The notes under the pieces are model-generated. The model was given only the letters and a program-made list of their open reading frames with translations. It had not been told where the DNA came from and did not search any database. A stretch of 64,000 nt of DNA from Rhodobacter sp. (lineage in GTDB: Bacteria > Pseudomonadota > Alphaproteobacteria > Rhodobacterales > Rhodobacteraceae): the NCBI GenBank assembly GCA_020637595.1, contig JACKKE010000003.1, positions 62,001-126,000 on the forward strand, given 5' to 3'. Of the stretch, positions 48,919 to 57,615 are shown piece after piece (within the stretch, counting starts at the first letter, position 1; every line of letters starts with the position of its first letter). Position numbers and translations under genes: made by a program.

Positions 48919-50385
48919 TCAGTTTCCGGGCGCCTGCGCCGGGGCATCGACAGCCCCCTGACGCGCCCGTTCGGCCAGGTCCGGGTCGGGTTCGACCAGC
49001 ACCCCGTGTTCCCAGCGCCCGGCGGCGATGTGACCGTCGCCATAGCGCAGCACACCGGTGCCGACGCGCTCGCCGTTGACAAAGGCCCCTTCGTAGACGT
49101 CGCCCGTCGGATAGGTCGCGGTGCCGCGCCCCTCGATCCGCCCGGCGCGCCACTGACCGGTATAGCTGAACCCGTCCGCCAGGGTAATCGTGCCTTCGCC
49201 CTCGCGCTCGCCGGCAACATAGCTGCCCTCGTAGCGGGTCGCGTCGGGATAGACCATCACCCCGCGCCCTTCACGCATCCCGGCGACGAAGCTGCCGGTA
49301 TAGATGCGGCCGTCGGGGTATTCCATGCGCCCTTCACCCTGCGGCCTGCCGGCGCGGAACAGCCCTTCATAGGTCAGCCCCTCGGCCAGGCGCGCGCGGC
49401 CCTGCCCTTCCATCCGGCCGTCGACCCAGTGGCCGGTATAGCCGGTGCCATCGGCATAGGTGATGATCCCCTCGCCATCGGGCACGCCGTCGCGGAACTG
49501 CCCGTCATAGCGTGCGCCGTCCGGGGCGGTCATCACGCCGCGCCCGTCGATCCGGTCGGCCACCCATTCGCCGGTATAGACATGACCATCGGCCGAAGTC
49601 AGACGCCCGCGACCCTGGCGCAGGTCATCGACGAAATCCCCCTCATAGATACTGCCATTGGCCTGAATCAGCCGCCCGACGCCCTGCAACATCCCCTGCT
49701 GGAACGTCCCTTCGCGCCGGTCGCCGTTGGCCAGCGTCAACACGCCGGCCCCGTGCAGCATCCCGCCCGACCATTCGCCGTCATAAACGGTGCCGTCGGG
49801 ACGGGTCAGGCGACCTTCGCCGTGGCGCTGGTCGGCCAGCATGCCGCCGATATAGATCGAGCCGTCGGGATAGGTGATCGTCCCCTGCCCCTCGCGCAGG
49901 CCGTGGGCCCATTCCCCCTCATAGCGCAGCCCGCCGGGGCGCTCCATCACGCCGGTGCCGTGGGGCTGGCTGTCGTCGAAGGTGCCGGTATAGACCACGC
50001 CGGTGACATAGCGCCGGGTGCCCGCGCCCATGATCCGGCCGGCATCCCAGTTCCCCTCGTAGGAGGAGCCATCGGCAAAGACCATCCGGCCCTGGCCATG
50101 CGGGCGGCCATCCTCGAAATGCCCCTCATAGACCGAGCCGTTCGGATACCGTGCGGTGCCCTGGCCGGTGATCTGCCCGTGCGACCATTCCCCGGTGTAT
50201 TCAAAGCCGTTCGGCAGCCGATAGGTGCCCTGCCCGTGCTGGAGTCCGTCCTGGAACGTCCCCTCGTAGATGCCGCCATCAGCGTATTGCCGGGTGATGA
50301 CCTCGCCGGAATCCTGCGCAGAGGCGACACCGGCCAGTTGGACGCCGAGTGCGACGATCAGGGCTGAGAGGACGGGTGCTTTCAT
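48919..50385 (-). CDS. Exported MORN-repeat protein
   Basis: A 488-residue protein with a signal peptide (LSALIVALGVQLAGVASAQD) and nineteen MORN repeats of 23-residue period, from YEGTFQDGLQHGQG to YEGAFVNGERVGTG, the last (AAGRWEHG) degenerate. A short Pro/Ala tail follows. MORN arrays form elongated beta hairpin solenoids; they bind phospholipids or act as spacers in eukaryotic proteins. Location is periplasmic or extracellular, with unknown ligand. It is 122 bases upstream of the repeat-peptide gene and downstream of the protease. Confidence 0.85.
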   Translation of the reverse strand: MKAPVLSALIVALGVQLAGVASAQDSGEVITRQYADGGIYEGTFQDGLQHGQGTYRLPNGFEYTGEWSHGQITGQGTARYPNGSVYEGHFEDGRPHGQGRMVFADGSSYEGNWDAGRIMGAGTRRYVTGVVYTGTFDDSQPHGTGVMERPGGLRYEGEWAHGLREGQGTITYPDGSIYIGGMLADQRHGEGRLTRPDGTVYDGEWSGGMLHGAGVLTLANGDRREGTFQQGMLQGVGRLIQANGSIYEGDFVDDLRQGRGRLTSADGHVYTGEWVADRIDGRGVMTAPDGARYDGQFRDGVPDGEGIITYADGTGYTGHWVDGRMEGQGRARLAEGLTYEGLFRAGRPQGEGRMEYPDGRIYTGSFVAGMREGRGVMVYPDATRYEGSYVAGEREGEGTITLADGFSYTGQWRAGRIEGRGTATYPTGDVYEGAFVNGERVGTGVLRYGDGHIAAGRWEHGVLVEPDPDLAERARQGAVDAPAQAPGN

Positions 50386-50542
50386 GAGTCTTGCCACCGG
50401 AAGCGCCGGGGAGGGGCCCCGCGGCGCCCCAAACCTAGTGTAAAGCCTATCGAAAAGACAAGCGGGGAGGCCGCAATTCGCGCCCTCCCCCTGCCAAGCA
50501 CGCGGACCCCCGCCGATGAAACCGGCTGCGGCCCGCCCCGGA

Positions 50543-52105
50543 TCAGCGCACAGCGCCCGCGACAACGGACCAGCGGAACCGGCCAGGGATGTCGACATTG
50601 CTGTTGGCCGACAGCGACTCGGGGCCGCCGTCGATGAAGCTGCCCGGCACACCGCCGCCGTCCAGCTCGACCGCGAAATCGGGCACCCCTTCGACCATAC
50701 TGAAACCCACCCGTGCCGAGTAGCCGCCCAGGCCGCCCTCGCCGTCCGAAGCATCGCCGGTTTCCCACTGGATCGGGCCATAGTTGAACTCGATGGTGAA
50801 ATTACCGGCGCCGACCGGGTCGTCTTCGGTCAACACCACCTGGAAGGTGTTCAGCCTGTCCGAATGGCGTGAGTAATAGCCGATCCGCTGCCAGATCGCC
50901 GAAAAGGTGCGACGCCCCCGCAGCCGGCCCTGCCCGTAATACACGATCCGGCTTTCGGCACCGCGCGTGTCGACATCGGCAAAGAAAGGCGCGATGACCG
51001 GCCGCGGAACTTCGACCAGCGCCAGAGGCGTATACGTGTTCATCGGGCTTTCAAAGGTCAGGTTGCCGTTGTTGTTGACGAACAGCGAGGTAAACATCTG
51101 CCCGCCCAGCTGGATCGGGAAGCCGATCAGCACCGGGTTGGTCGAGCTGTCGTCGTTGTTCGGCAGGCCGAAGCACTCGAACCTGCGGGGGCGGCGGATC
51201 GTTGGCGACAGACCGCGCTCGATACAGGCGGGCGAGCCGCCCAGCACCGCGTCGATCCAGTCCAGGTAATTGGCAACGCGGGTATAGACGCCATAGAGGT
51301 CCGGGCGCGCGCACCCATAGCCCCAGCTGACGATGCCCACCTGCTGCAGGCCCGTGTCGGTGTCAGCCAGCAGCGGACCGCCCGAATCCCCCTGGCAGGT
51401 GTCGACACCACCGGCCCGGCGCCCGGCGCAGATTTGCGATCCCCTGATCTCCTCATCGGGATAGGCCTGCCGGCAGCGGCCATTGGGGATGACCGGCAGG
51501 CGCACCTCACGCAACCGGTCCGAAGGCGATCCCCCTTCCGAGGTGGTGCCCCAGCCAATCCCCCGGACCCGCATCCGGGGCGCCGCAAAATCGTCGGTTA
51601 CGTCCGCATCGGCCAGTTCGACGATGGGAAGATTGTCCACCGGCGTGGCCAGCCGGATCAGTGCCAGGTCATTCGCCTGGGTGCTGGGGTTGTAGAGCGG
51701 ATGCGGGATCAGCCCCGCCACCTCGACGATCGTGCCGCCGTTCGACAGCACCGGCGTGCCGACATGGATGCGCATGGTCTGCGGGGTCTGGCCCGGCAGG
51801 CAATGCGCGGCCGTCAGCACCCATTCCGGGTCGATCAGCGACCCGCCGCAGAACTGGAACCCAGTCGGTGTCTCCAGCGCAACCATGAAGCGGTAATTTC
51901 GGCGCCAGCGCCTGTTCGAGACCTCGTCGCCGCCGACGATCTGCGGCTCGCTGGCCTCGAGTGATTCGGCATACGACAGCTCGGGGGTCTTGGGTTCGTC
52001 AGCCGAAATGGGCAGCGCAACGACCGTTGAAAGGATCAGTGCAATCAAGCCAATACGCAGCGGCTGGAACTCATCGGAAAACGGTGCAACGAGGTCTTTA
52101 GGCAT
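50543..52105 (-). CDS. Trypsin-like (S1) protease with NIDO-like domain
   Basis: A 520-residue exported protein. An N-terminal hydrophobic segment (RIGLIALILSTVVALPIS) is followed by an S1 protease domain (residues 56-290) opening with IVGGD. The triad is His101 (TAAHC), Asp146 (NDLALI) and Ser241 (CQGDSGGP). Asp235, six residues before the serine, is the trypsin specificity residue (Arg/Lys at P1). Residues about 325-520 look like a nidogen-type NIDO domain (NNNGNLTFESPM, IAPFFADVDTRG, FTIEFNYGPIQW). The start is preceded by GGGAGGG. The residue before IVGG is Gln, so self-activation by tryptic cleavage is not obvious. Confidence 0.85.
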   Translation of the reverse strand: MPKDLVAPFSDEFQPLRIGLIALILSTVVALPISADEPKTPELSYAESLEASEPQIVGGDEVSNRRWRRNYRFMVALETPTGFQFCGGSLIDPEWVLTAAHCLPGQTPQTMRIHVGTPVLSNGGTIVEVAGLIPHPLYNPSTQANDLALIRLATPVDNLPIVELADADVTDDFAAPRMRVRGIGWGTTSEGGSPSDRLREVRLPVIPNGRCRQAYPDEEIRGSQICAGRRAGGVDTCQGDSGGPLLADTDTGLQQVGIVSWGYGCARPDLYGVYTRVANYLDWIDAVLGGSPACIERGLSPTIRRPRRFECFGLPNNDDSSTNPVLIGFPIQLGGQMFTSLFVNNNGNLTFESPMNTYTPLALVEVPRPVIAPFFADVDTRGAESRIVYYGQGRLRGRRTFSAIWQRIGYYSRHSDRLNTFQVVLTEDDPVGAGNFTIEFNYGPIQWETGDASDGEGGLGGYSARVGFSMVEGVPDFAVELDGGGVPGSFIDGGPESLSANSNVDIPGRFRWSVVAGAVR

Positions 52106-52149
52106 ATCAAGTCCCTCCCTGAAATATGAAAATATTCATTCAGGGTCTC

Positions 52150-52166
52150 ACATATGCCGTATATGT
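52150..52166. promoter_or_regulatory. Inverted repeat in the protease leader
   Basis: ACATAT (52150-52155) and ATATGT (52161-52166) lie 45-60 bases upstream of the protease start, in an A+T-rich patch. A minus-strand TTGACA overlaps it (52164-52169). It is a candidate operator or promoter; the -10 is not clear. Confidence 0.4.
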
Positions 52167-52380
52167 CAAACATTTCACAAAATGCGATACGATTGCCGGC
52201 GATCCTGCGGGCCATGACAGACAACCGAAATCAGCCCCGCTCCAGCCTTCGTGTCTTTGTCCTCACGGGCGCCCGACCCGTGATCCAGAACCAGGTGTGC
52301 GGCGGGTCTGCCGACCCTCCGCCGTCAAGGCACCGCCCCGGGAACACCCCGCACCGGATCCCCGCGCCCTGGCGGCGCGG

Positions 52381-53451
52381 TCAGCCCGCGTGCACCGTCG
52401 GCGCCTCGAGCGCGCCAAAGCCGTAGTGGCGCAGCCAGCGCAGATCGCTTTCGAAGAAGGCCCGTAGGTCGGGGATGCCGTATTTCAGCATCGCCATCCG
52501 GTCGATGCCCATGCCAAAGGCAAAGCCCTGCCACTGGTCGGGGTCGATCCCGCCCGCCTGCAGCACCTTCGGGTGCATCATCCCCGAACCCAGAACCTCC
52601 AGCCAGCCATCCCCCTCGCCCACGCGCAGTTGGCCGTTGACCCAGCTGCACTGGATATCCACCTCGGCCGAGGGTTCCGTGAAGGGGAAATGCGAGGCGC
52701 GGAAGCGGGTCTTTACCTTGGTGCCGAAATAGGCGGTGAAGAACTCTTCCAGCACCCATTTCAGGTTCGCCATCGAGATGTCGCGGTCGATCGCCATGCC
52801 CTCGATCTGGTGGAACATCGGCGCGTGGGTCTGGTCCATGTCCATCCGATACACACGGCCCGGCGCGATCACCCGGATCGGCGCACCCTGATCCTGCATC
52901 GCCCGGATCTGCACCGGCGAGGTATGGGTGCGCAGCACATGCGGCGGACGATTGTCGCCGGCAGCGCGGTGCATGAAGAAGGTGTCGTGTTCCTGCCGGG
53001 CCGGATGCTCGGGTGCGATGTTGAGCGCGTCGAAGTTATACCAGTCGGTCTCGATCTGCGGGCCCTCGGCCACGCGGAATCCCATGTCGGCAAAGATCGC
53101 CGTGCATTCCTCGGTCACCTGGCTGACCGGGTGGATGGTGCCGCGCGGACGCGGGCGGCCCGGCAGCGTGACGTCCAGCCACTCGGCCTTCAGCCGCTCG
53201 TCCAGCGCCGCATCGTCCAGCGCCACCTTGCGTGCCTTCAGCGCGCTGTCGATCTCATCCTTGAGCCCGTTCAGCGCGGGGCCGGCAACCTGCCGCTCGT
53301 CCGGCGTCATCTTGCCCAGCTCGCGCATCATCAGGCTGATCTCGCCCTTCTTGCCCAGCGCCGCCAGCCGCACGCCTTCCAGCGCCTCGGCGCCCGCCGC
53401 GCCGGCGATCTGTTCCAGGTATTTGGCGCGCAGATCCTGAATGCCGTCCAT
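52381..53451 (-). CDS. pheS: Phenylalanine-tRNA ligase alpha subunit
   Basis: A 356-residue PheS. An N-terminal coiled-coil (MDGIQDLRAKYLEQI...) is followed by the class II core with FNALNIAPEHPAR, HRDISMANLKWVLEEFF (motif 2), and GFAFGMGIDRMAMLKYGI (motif 3). It forms a heterotetramer with PheT. pheT is not directly downstream here; a secreted protease is. An alternative GTG start five codons upstream is possible. Confidence 0.95.
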   Translation of the reverse strand: MDGIQDLRAKYLEQIAGAAGAEALEGVRLAALGKKGEISLMMRELGKMTPDERQVAGPALNGLKDEIDSALKARKVALDDAALDERLKAEWLDVTLPGRPRPRGTIHPVSQVTEECTAIFADMGFRVAEGPQIETDWYNFDALNIAPEHPARQEHDTFFMHRAAGDNRPPHVLRTHTSPVQIRAMQDQGAPIRVIAPGRVYRMDMDQTHAPMFHQIEGMAIDRDISMANLKWVLEEFFTAYFGTKVKTRFRASHFPFTEPSAEVDIQCSWVNGQLRVGEGDGWLEVLGSGMMHPKVLQAGGIDPDQWQGFAFGMGIDRMAMLKYGIPDLRAFFESDLRWLRHYGFGALEAPTVHAG

Positions 53452-53576
53452 GTCCGTCCGTCCCACAAAGCTTTGCCGGTGGCCTAGACCGCGGCGCGCG
53501 CGAATGCAAGCGCGCGGGCTTGTCCGCGCCGCCTGAACACGGCATCACGGTCACGGGACAAGGCAAGGAGGGGCCG

Positions 53577-54755
53577 ATGAGCGAACAGGAACATGCGGGC
53601 GCGAACCCGTGGCTGGTGCTTTTCGGCCTGTCTCTGGGGGTGCTGGTCACCAACGGCTTCGGTCGCTTTGCCTATGGGCTGATCCTGCCGGCAATGCGCG
53701 CGGACCTCGGCTGGACCTATGCCCAGGCGGGCTGGCTGAACACCGCCAACGCGCTGGGCTATATCCTGGGCGCACTGGGCACGATGGCGGCGATCCGCCG
53801 GCTGAGCCCCAGCCTGCTGTTCGCGGTCGGCCTGCTGGCTACGGCGGTGGCGATCACCGCAACCGGGTTGGTGCCGGCCCTGTGGTGGCAGAGCCTGTGG
53901 CGGTTCCTGACGGGGCTCGCCGGCGCACTGTCGTTTTCCACCGCCGGCACGCTGGCGGCGCGGCTCTGGCCCGACCAGCCGAAACGCAACGCGCTGGGGA
54001 TCGCGATCCTGTTCGGCTCGGGCGGGGGGTCGGCCATCGTGCTGGTCGGCGCCACGCTGCCCCCGATGCTGGACAGCTGGGGCGATGCGTCCTGGCCTTG
54101 GGCCTGGGTGCTGGTCGGCGGGCTCAGCCTGATCTGCGTGCCGATGGGCCTGTGGTCGGCGCGCGCCAGCCACGCGCCCGTCGCCCGCGGTGGCCGCCCC
54201 GCCCCGCTGCCGCTGCGCCGGATGTGGCCCGAACTCGCAGGCTATGCCGGGTTCGGGCTGGGCTATATCGTCTATCTGACCTTCCTGTCGTCCTGGATGA
54301 AGGAACAGCAGGCCAGTGCCCTGCAGGTCGCGCTGATCTGGGTGCTGGTCGGCAGCTGCATCACCGTCTCGCCGATGCTCTGGCGCGGGGTCTTTGCCCG
54401 CCATGCCAGCGGCTTGCCGCTGGCGCTGGTGCTGAGCTGCATCGCGCTGGGCTCGGCCTTGCCGGTGTTGTGGCCGGGCACGCCAGGGCTGGTGCTGTCG
54501 GCGCTGGTTTTCGGCGGCTCGGTCTTCATGGCGCCGCCCGCGGTCACCAATTTCACCCGCAAGAACCTGCCGCCCGAGGCCTGGGGCCGCGCCATCGGCC
54601 TCTTCACCGTGGTCTTCGCCTTTGCCCAGACCGCCGGCCCCTATGCCGCCGGCGCGCTGGGCGACCGGGCGGGCAGCATCGGCGTGAGCCTGCTGGCCGC
54701 CGCGGGCATCCTGCTGGCGGGCGCCGCGGTGGCGCTGCGCCAAAGGCCGCTGTGA
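53577..54755 (+). CDS. YbfB/YjiJ family MFS transporter
   Basis: A 392-residue, 12-helix major facilitator resembling YbfB/YjiJ proteins (FGLSLGVLVTNGFGRFAYGL, PAMRADLGWTYAQAGWLNTA). Substrate unknown. AAGGAGG at good spacing precedes the ATG. It is divergent from pheS and precedes ccdA by 88 bases on the same strand. Confidence 0.88.
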   Translation: MSEQEHAGANPWLVLFGLSLGVLVTNGFGRFAYGLILPAMRADLGWTYAQAGWLNTANALGYILGALGTMAAIRRLSPSLLFAVGLLATAVAITATGLVPALWWQSLWRFLTGLAGALSFSTAGTLAARLWPDQPKRNALGIAILFGSGGGSAIVLVGATLPPMLDSWGDASWPWAWVLVGGLSLICVPMGLWSARASHAPVARGGRPAPLPLRRMWPELAGYAGFGLGYIVYLTFLSSWMKEQQASALQVALIWVLVGSCITVSPMLWRGVFARHASGLPLALVLSCIALGSALPVLWPGTPGLVLSALVFGGSVFMAPPAVTNFTRKNLPPEAWGRAIGLFTVVFAFAQTAGPYAAGALGDRAGSIGVSLLAAAGILLAGAAVALRQRPL

Positions 54756-54843
54756 CGCCGATCACGGCAATGTCACCACCCGCGATGCAACGCCCCGGGC
54801 GCTGCGCGCGTATGGAGAGACGAGACCCAAGACGGATCCCGCC

Positions 54844-55557
54844 ATGTCCCTGCTCCTCGGCTATCTCGCCGGCCTCCTGACGCTTCTGAATCCCTGCGTG
54901 CTGCCGGTGCTGCCAATCGTGCTGGCGTCATCCTTGGGCGCGGATCGGCGCGGGCCGCTGTTCCTGACCCTCGGCATGGGCGCGAGCTTCGTCGCCGTCG
55001 GGCTGGCGCTGGCGCGGCTGGGCCCCGCGCTGGGCGTGACCCAGGACACCGTCGAAGGCGCCGCCGCGCTGGTGATGGCCGGCTTCGGCCTGGTCCTGCT
55101 GCTGCCGGCGCTGAACGCGCGCTTTGCCACCGCCACCGCGGGGCTCGCGGCGCAGGCCGACGGCGGGCTGACCCGGCTGGACCAGTCCGGCCCCTGGGGC
55201 ATGGCGCTGGGCGGGGTGCTGCTGGGCGCGGTCTGGTCGCCCTGCATCGGCCCGACGCTGGGCGGCGCCATCGCGCTGGCAGCCAGCGGCGAAGGGCTGG
55301 CACAGGCCGCCGCGATCATGCTCGCCTTCGCACTGGGCGTCGCCACGGTGATGCTGGCGCTGGCCTACGGCGCGCGCGGCGCGCTGCAACGCCGGCAGGC
55401 CTGGATGCGCGCGGTCGCGCACCGCGCCAAGCCGGTGCTGGGCGTGACCTTCCTGCTGGTCGGTATCGGCCTGTGGTTCGGCGTCCACCGCTGGTTGGAA
55501 ATGCTCGCCGTCCAATACCTGCCCTATTGGTTCCAGGACCTGTCCATCCTCATCTGA
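54844..55557 (+). CDS. CcdA-type transmembrane thiol transporter
   Basis: A 237-residue, six-helix protein of the CcdA/DsbD-beta family. The two catalytic cysteines are in TLLNPCVLPVLPIVLAS and WSPCIGPTLGGAIALA. It moves electrons from cytoplasmic thioredoxin to periplasmic partners. A Tat-exported thioredoxin follows after 14 bases, which very likely is its acceptor. Confidence 0.92.
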   Translation: MSLLLGYLAGLLTLLNPCVLPVLPIVLASSLGADRRGPLFLTLGMGASFVAVGLALARLGPALGVTQDTVEGAAALVMAGFGLVLLLPALNARFATATAGLAAQADGGLTRLDQSGPWGMALGGVLLGAVWSPCIGPTLGGAIALAASGEGLAQAAAIMLAFALGVATVMLALAYGARGALQRRQAWMRAVAHRAKPVLGVTFLLVGIGLWFGVHRWLEMLAVQYLPYWFQDLSILI

Positions 55558-55571
55558 CCCCGGAGACCCCC

Positions 55572-55973
55572 ATGAACAGACGCGATTTCCTGACCCTGAC
55601 CGCCGCCGTGACCCTCGCGCCGATGGCCGCGCGCGCGCAATTCATCGACTACACCCCCGACCTGCTCGAAGCCGCGATGCAGCGCGGCGACCGGATCATC
55701 CTTGATTTCTACGCCACCTGGTGCGGCACCTGCGCGCGCCAGCAGCGGGTGATGGCGGACCTGCGGGCCGCGAACCCGGCCTATGACGCCAACCTGACGC
55801 TGATCCATGTCGATTGGGACACCTGGAAGGACAGCGACATCGTCACCTGGTTCAACATCCCGCGCCGCTCGACGATCCTGGCGCTGAAGGGCGACGAGGA
55901 ACTGGCGCGCACCGTCGCCGGCACCTCGGTGGCGGAAATCCAGGCGATCTTCGACGCAGCCCTGAACGCCTGA
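55572..55973 (+). CDS. Tat-exported thioredoxin-fold protein
   Basis: A 133-residue thioredoxin-like protein with a twin-arginine signal (MNRRDFLTLTAAVTLAPMAA) and a thioredoxin domain: FYATWCGTCARQQ (CxxC active site), VDWDTWKDSDIV and the cis-Pro region IPRRSTILAL. Tat export suggests folding before transport. With CcdA it should form a periplasmic reductant, for example for cytochrome c maturation, disulfide repair or repair of oxidised proteins. Confidence 0.88.
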   Translation: MNRRDFLTLTAAVTLAPMAARAQFIDYTPDLLEAAMQRGDRIILDFYATWCGTCARQQRVMADLRAANPAYDANLTLIHVDWDTWKDSDIVTWFNIPRRSTILALKGDEELARTVAGTSVAEIQAIFDAALNA

Positions 55974-55993
55974 AGTCCGGCGCCCCGCCCGCC

Positions 55994-56062
55994 CTTTCAT
56001 CTTGCCTCAACTACGCCGGGGGGGAGTCGCGCGCAGCGCGGCGGGGGGCAGCGCCCCCCCTT
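55994..56062. repeat. CATCTT-type repeat, type 1, copy C
   Basis: TTTCATCTTGCCTCAACTAC, then a GTCGCGCGC-rich fold, then a GGGGGGC-AGC-GCCCCCC hairpin (56043-56059). It lies between the convergent thioredoxin and rplT genes, hairpin toward rplT. Confidence 0.75.
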
Positions 56063-56080
56063 CCTTTCCCCGGCAAAGGA

Positions 56081-56112
56081 AAAGGCCGCCCGGATCGCTC
56101 CGCGCGGCCTTT
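56081..56112 (-). terminator. Terminator of rpmI-rplT
   Basis: AAAGGCCGC pairs with GCGGCCTTT; on the minus strand TTTTCCTTT follows. It lies 20 bases past the rplT stop. Confidence 0.75.
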
Positions 56113-56131
56113 CCTCAAACTGTCAGGCGGC

Positions 56132-56491
56132 TCAGGCCGTGGCGCGGGCGCGCTCGACGATCTGGGCAAACGCCTCGGGCTCGTGCACCGCGAGATCGGC
56201 CAGAACCTTGCGGTCCACCTCGATGCCGGCGACGGCCAGCAGGTTGATGAAGCGCGAATAGGTCAGTGCCGGGTCAATCGCCCGGACCGCCGCGTTGATC
56301 CGCTGGATCCACAGCGCGCGGAAGTTGCGCTTGCGGGCCTTGCGGTCGCGGGTGGCATACTGGTTGGCCTTGTCGACCGCCTGGGTGGCGGTGCGGAAGT
56401 TGCGCGAACGGGCGCTGTAGTAACCGGAGGCCTGCTTGATGACCTTGCGGTGACGGGCGTGGGTAACCTTACCGGATTTGACGCGTGCCAT
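56132..56491 (-). CDS. rplT: 50S ribosomal protein L20
   Basis: A 119-residue L20 (MARVKSGKVTHARHRKVIKQ, YYSARSRNFRTATQAVDKAN, LWIQRINAAVRA). It binds 23S rRNA early in assembly and in many bacteria represses its own operon. It follows rpmI by 13 bases. Confidence 0.97.
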   Translation of the reverse strand: MARVKSGKVTHARHRKVIKQASGYYSARSRNFRTATQAVDKANQYATRDRKARKRNFRALWIQRINAAVRAIDPALTYSRFINLLAVAGIEVDRKVLADLAVHEPEAFAQIVERARATA

Positions 56492-56504
56492 GTGTCAGAT
56501 CTCC

Positions 56505-56705
56505 TCAGCGGGCGTAGGGCATATAGGTTTTGACGATCTTGGCGTCCGCATCGCTGAGCACCATCGTGCCGCGCGCGTCGCGGATGAACTTCGTCGTCCG
56601 CTTGATCATCCCGTGCCGTTTGCCAGCCTGCGCCGATTTGATCTTGCCGGTCGCGGTGACCTTGAACCGCTTTTTGGCGGCCGATTTGGTCTTCATCTTG
56701 GGCAT
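56505..56705 (-). CDS. rpmI: 50S ribosomal protein L35
   Basis: A 66-residue L35 (MPKMKTKSAAKKRFKVTATG, then KRHGMIKRTTKFIRDARG). It is the first gene of rpmI-rplT; infC is not adjacent, as is usual in this group. Confidence 0.97.
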   Translation of the reverse strand: MPKMKTKSAAKKRFKVTATGKIKSAQAGKRHGMIKRTTKFIRDARGTMVLSDADAKIVKTYMPYAR

Positions 56706-56910
56706 TTCCGTCTCCTGTCTTGTCTGAGCGGTCAGAACGCGCGACTCGGCATGCCACTGTTGGCCGGTCGCGCGGGCGTTAGAGGGCTGCCCATTACCCC
56801 GGGCGGATGCGGATGGCAAGGGGGCGCGGGGTGGAAATCGGAACGCGAGGTCACGCTTGCGCCCTGCCCGCTTTTGCCCTGCCATACCCACGAAACAGCA
56901 CGAGGCCAAG

Positions 56911-57372
56911 ATGTCCCCCCAACCGATCTGGAAAACCCCCTTTACCGTCGCGCTGGCGAACGAGCTGGGGCTGAACACCGCGAATGCCAACCTGGGGATC
57001 GAGATGATCGAGGCGGGGCCAGATTACGTCGTCGGCCGGATGCCGGTCGATCACCGCACCAAGCAGCCGGCGGGGATCCTGCATGGCGGGGCCTCGGTGC
57101 TGCTGGCCGAAACGCTGGCGTCCTGGGCCGGGGCCTTTGTCGTCGACGCGACGCAACAGACCGTCGTCGGACAAGAGATTAACGCCAATCACCTGCGCCC
57201 GGCCACCGGCGGCTGGGTCACCGGCACCGCGCGCCCGATCCACCTGGGCCGGCGCAGCCAGGTCTGGGAAATCCACATCACCGGCGAGGACGGCAAGCTG
57301 GTCTGCATTTCGCGGATGACGCTGGCGGTGGTGGACCGCCCGGGGGCCGCCGCCCTTCAGCGCGGCCAGTAA
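56911..57372 (+). CDS. PaaI/MenI-type hotdog thioesterase
   Basis: A 153-residue hotdog-fold thioesterase with the family motif QPAGILHGGASVLLAETLAS, where His-Gly-Gly and the helix Glu take part in acyl-CoA hydrolysis, and VVGQEINANHLRPATGG. The closest style is the DHNA-CoA/EntH group. The substrate is unknown. The start MSPQPIWK is preferred. Its 3' end overlaps a convergent small membrane gene by 16 bases. Confidence 0.88.
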   Translation: MSPQPIWKTPFTVALANELGLNTANANLGIEMIEAGPDYVVGRMPVDHRTKQPAGILHGGASVLLAETLASWAGAFVVDATQQTVVGQEINANHLRPATGGWVTGTARPIHLGRRSQVWEIHITGEDGKLVCISRMTLAVVDRPGAAALQRGQ

Positions 57373-57587
57373 CGGGCGACGGTTTCGGCGGCGATGTGGG
57401 GCAGCGTGCGCCAGTCATAGCCGCCGCCGGGGTGGGTCAGATGTGCCCAACCCGCCAGCCCCAGCCCGATCGCCAGCAAGATCAGCGCCGCCCAGGGACG
57501 GCGCCGGTCGGCCCAGGCTGAAACCAGGGCAACAAAGGCGAGCGGCAGGAACACCAGCCCCACCAGCAGCAGAAGATCGCGGTCCAT
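57357..57587 (-). CDS. Small two-helix membrane protein
   Basis: A 76-residue protein with two transmembrane segments (LLLLVGLVFLPLAFVALVSA and ALILLAIGLGLAGWAHLTHP) and a tail PGGGYDWRTLPHIAAETVAR. It lies 28 bases after pyk on the same strand. The product is of unknown function; its GC composition and codon pattern look like those of neighbouring genes. Confidence 0.7.
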   Translation of the reverse strand: MDRDLLLLVGLVFLPLAFVALVSAWADRRRPWAALILLAIGLGLAGWAHLTHPGGGYDWRTLPHIAAETVARYWPR

Positions 57588-57615
57588 CGGACCCTCCCGG
57601 GCTTGACCCTGCCGA

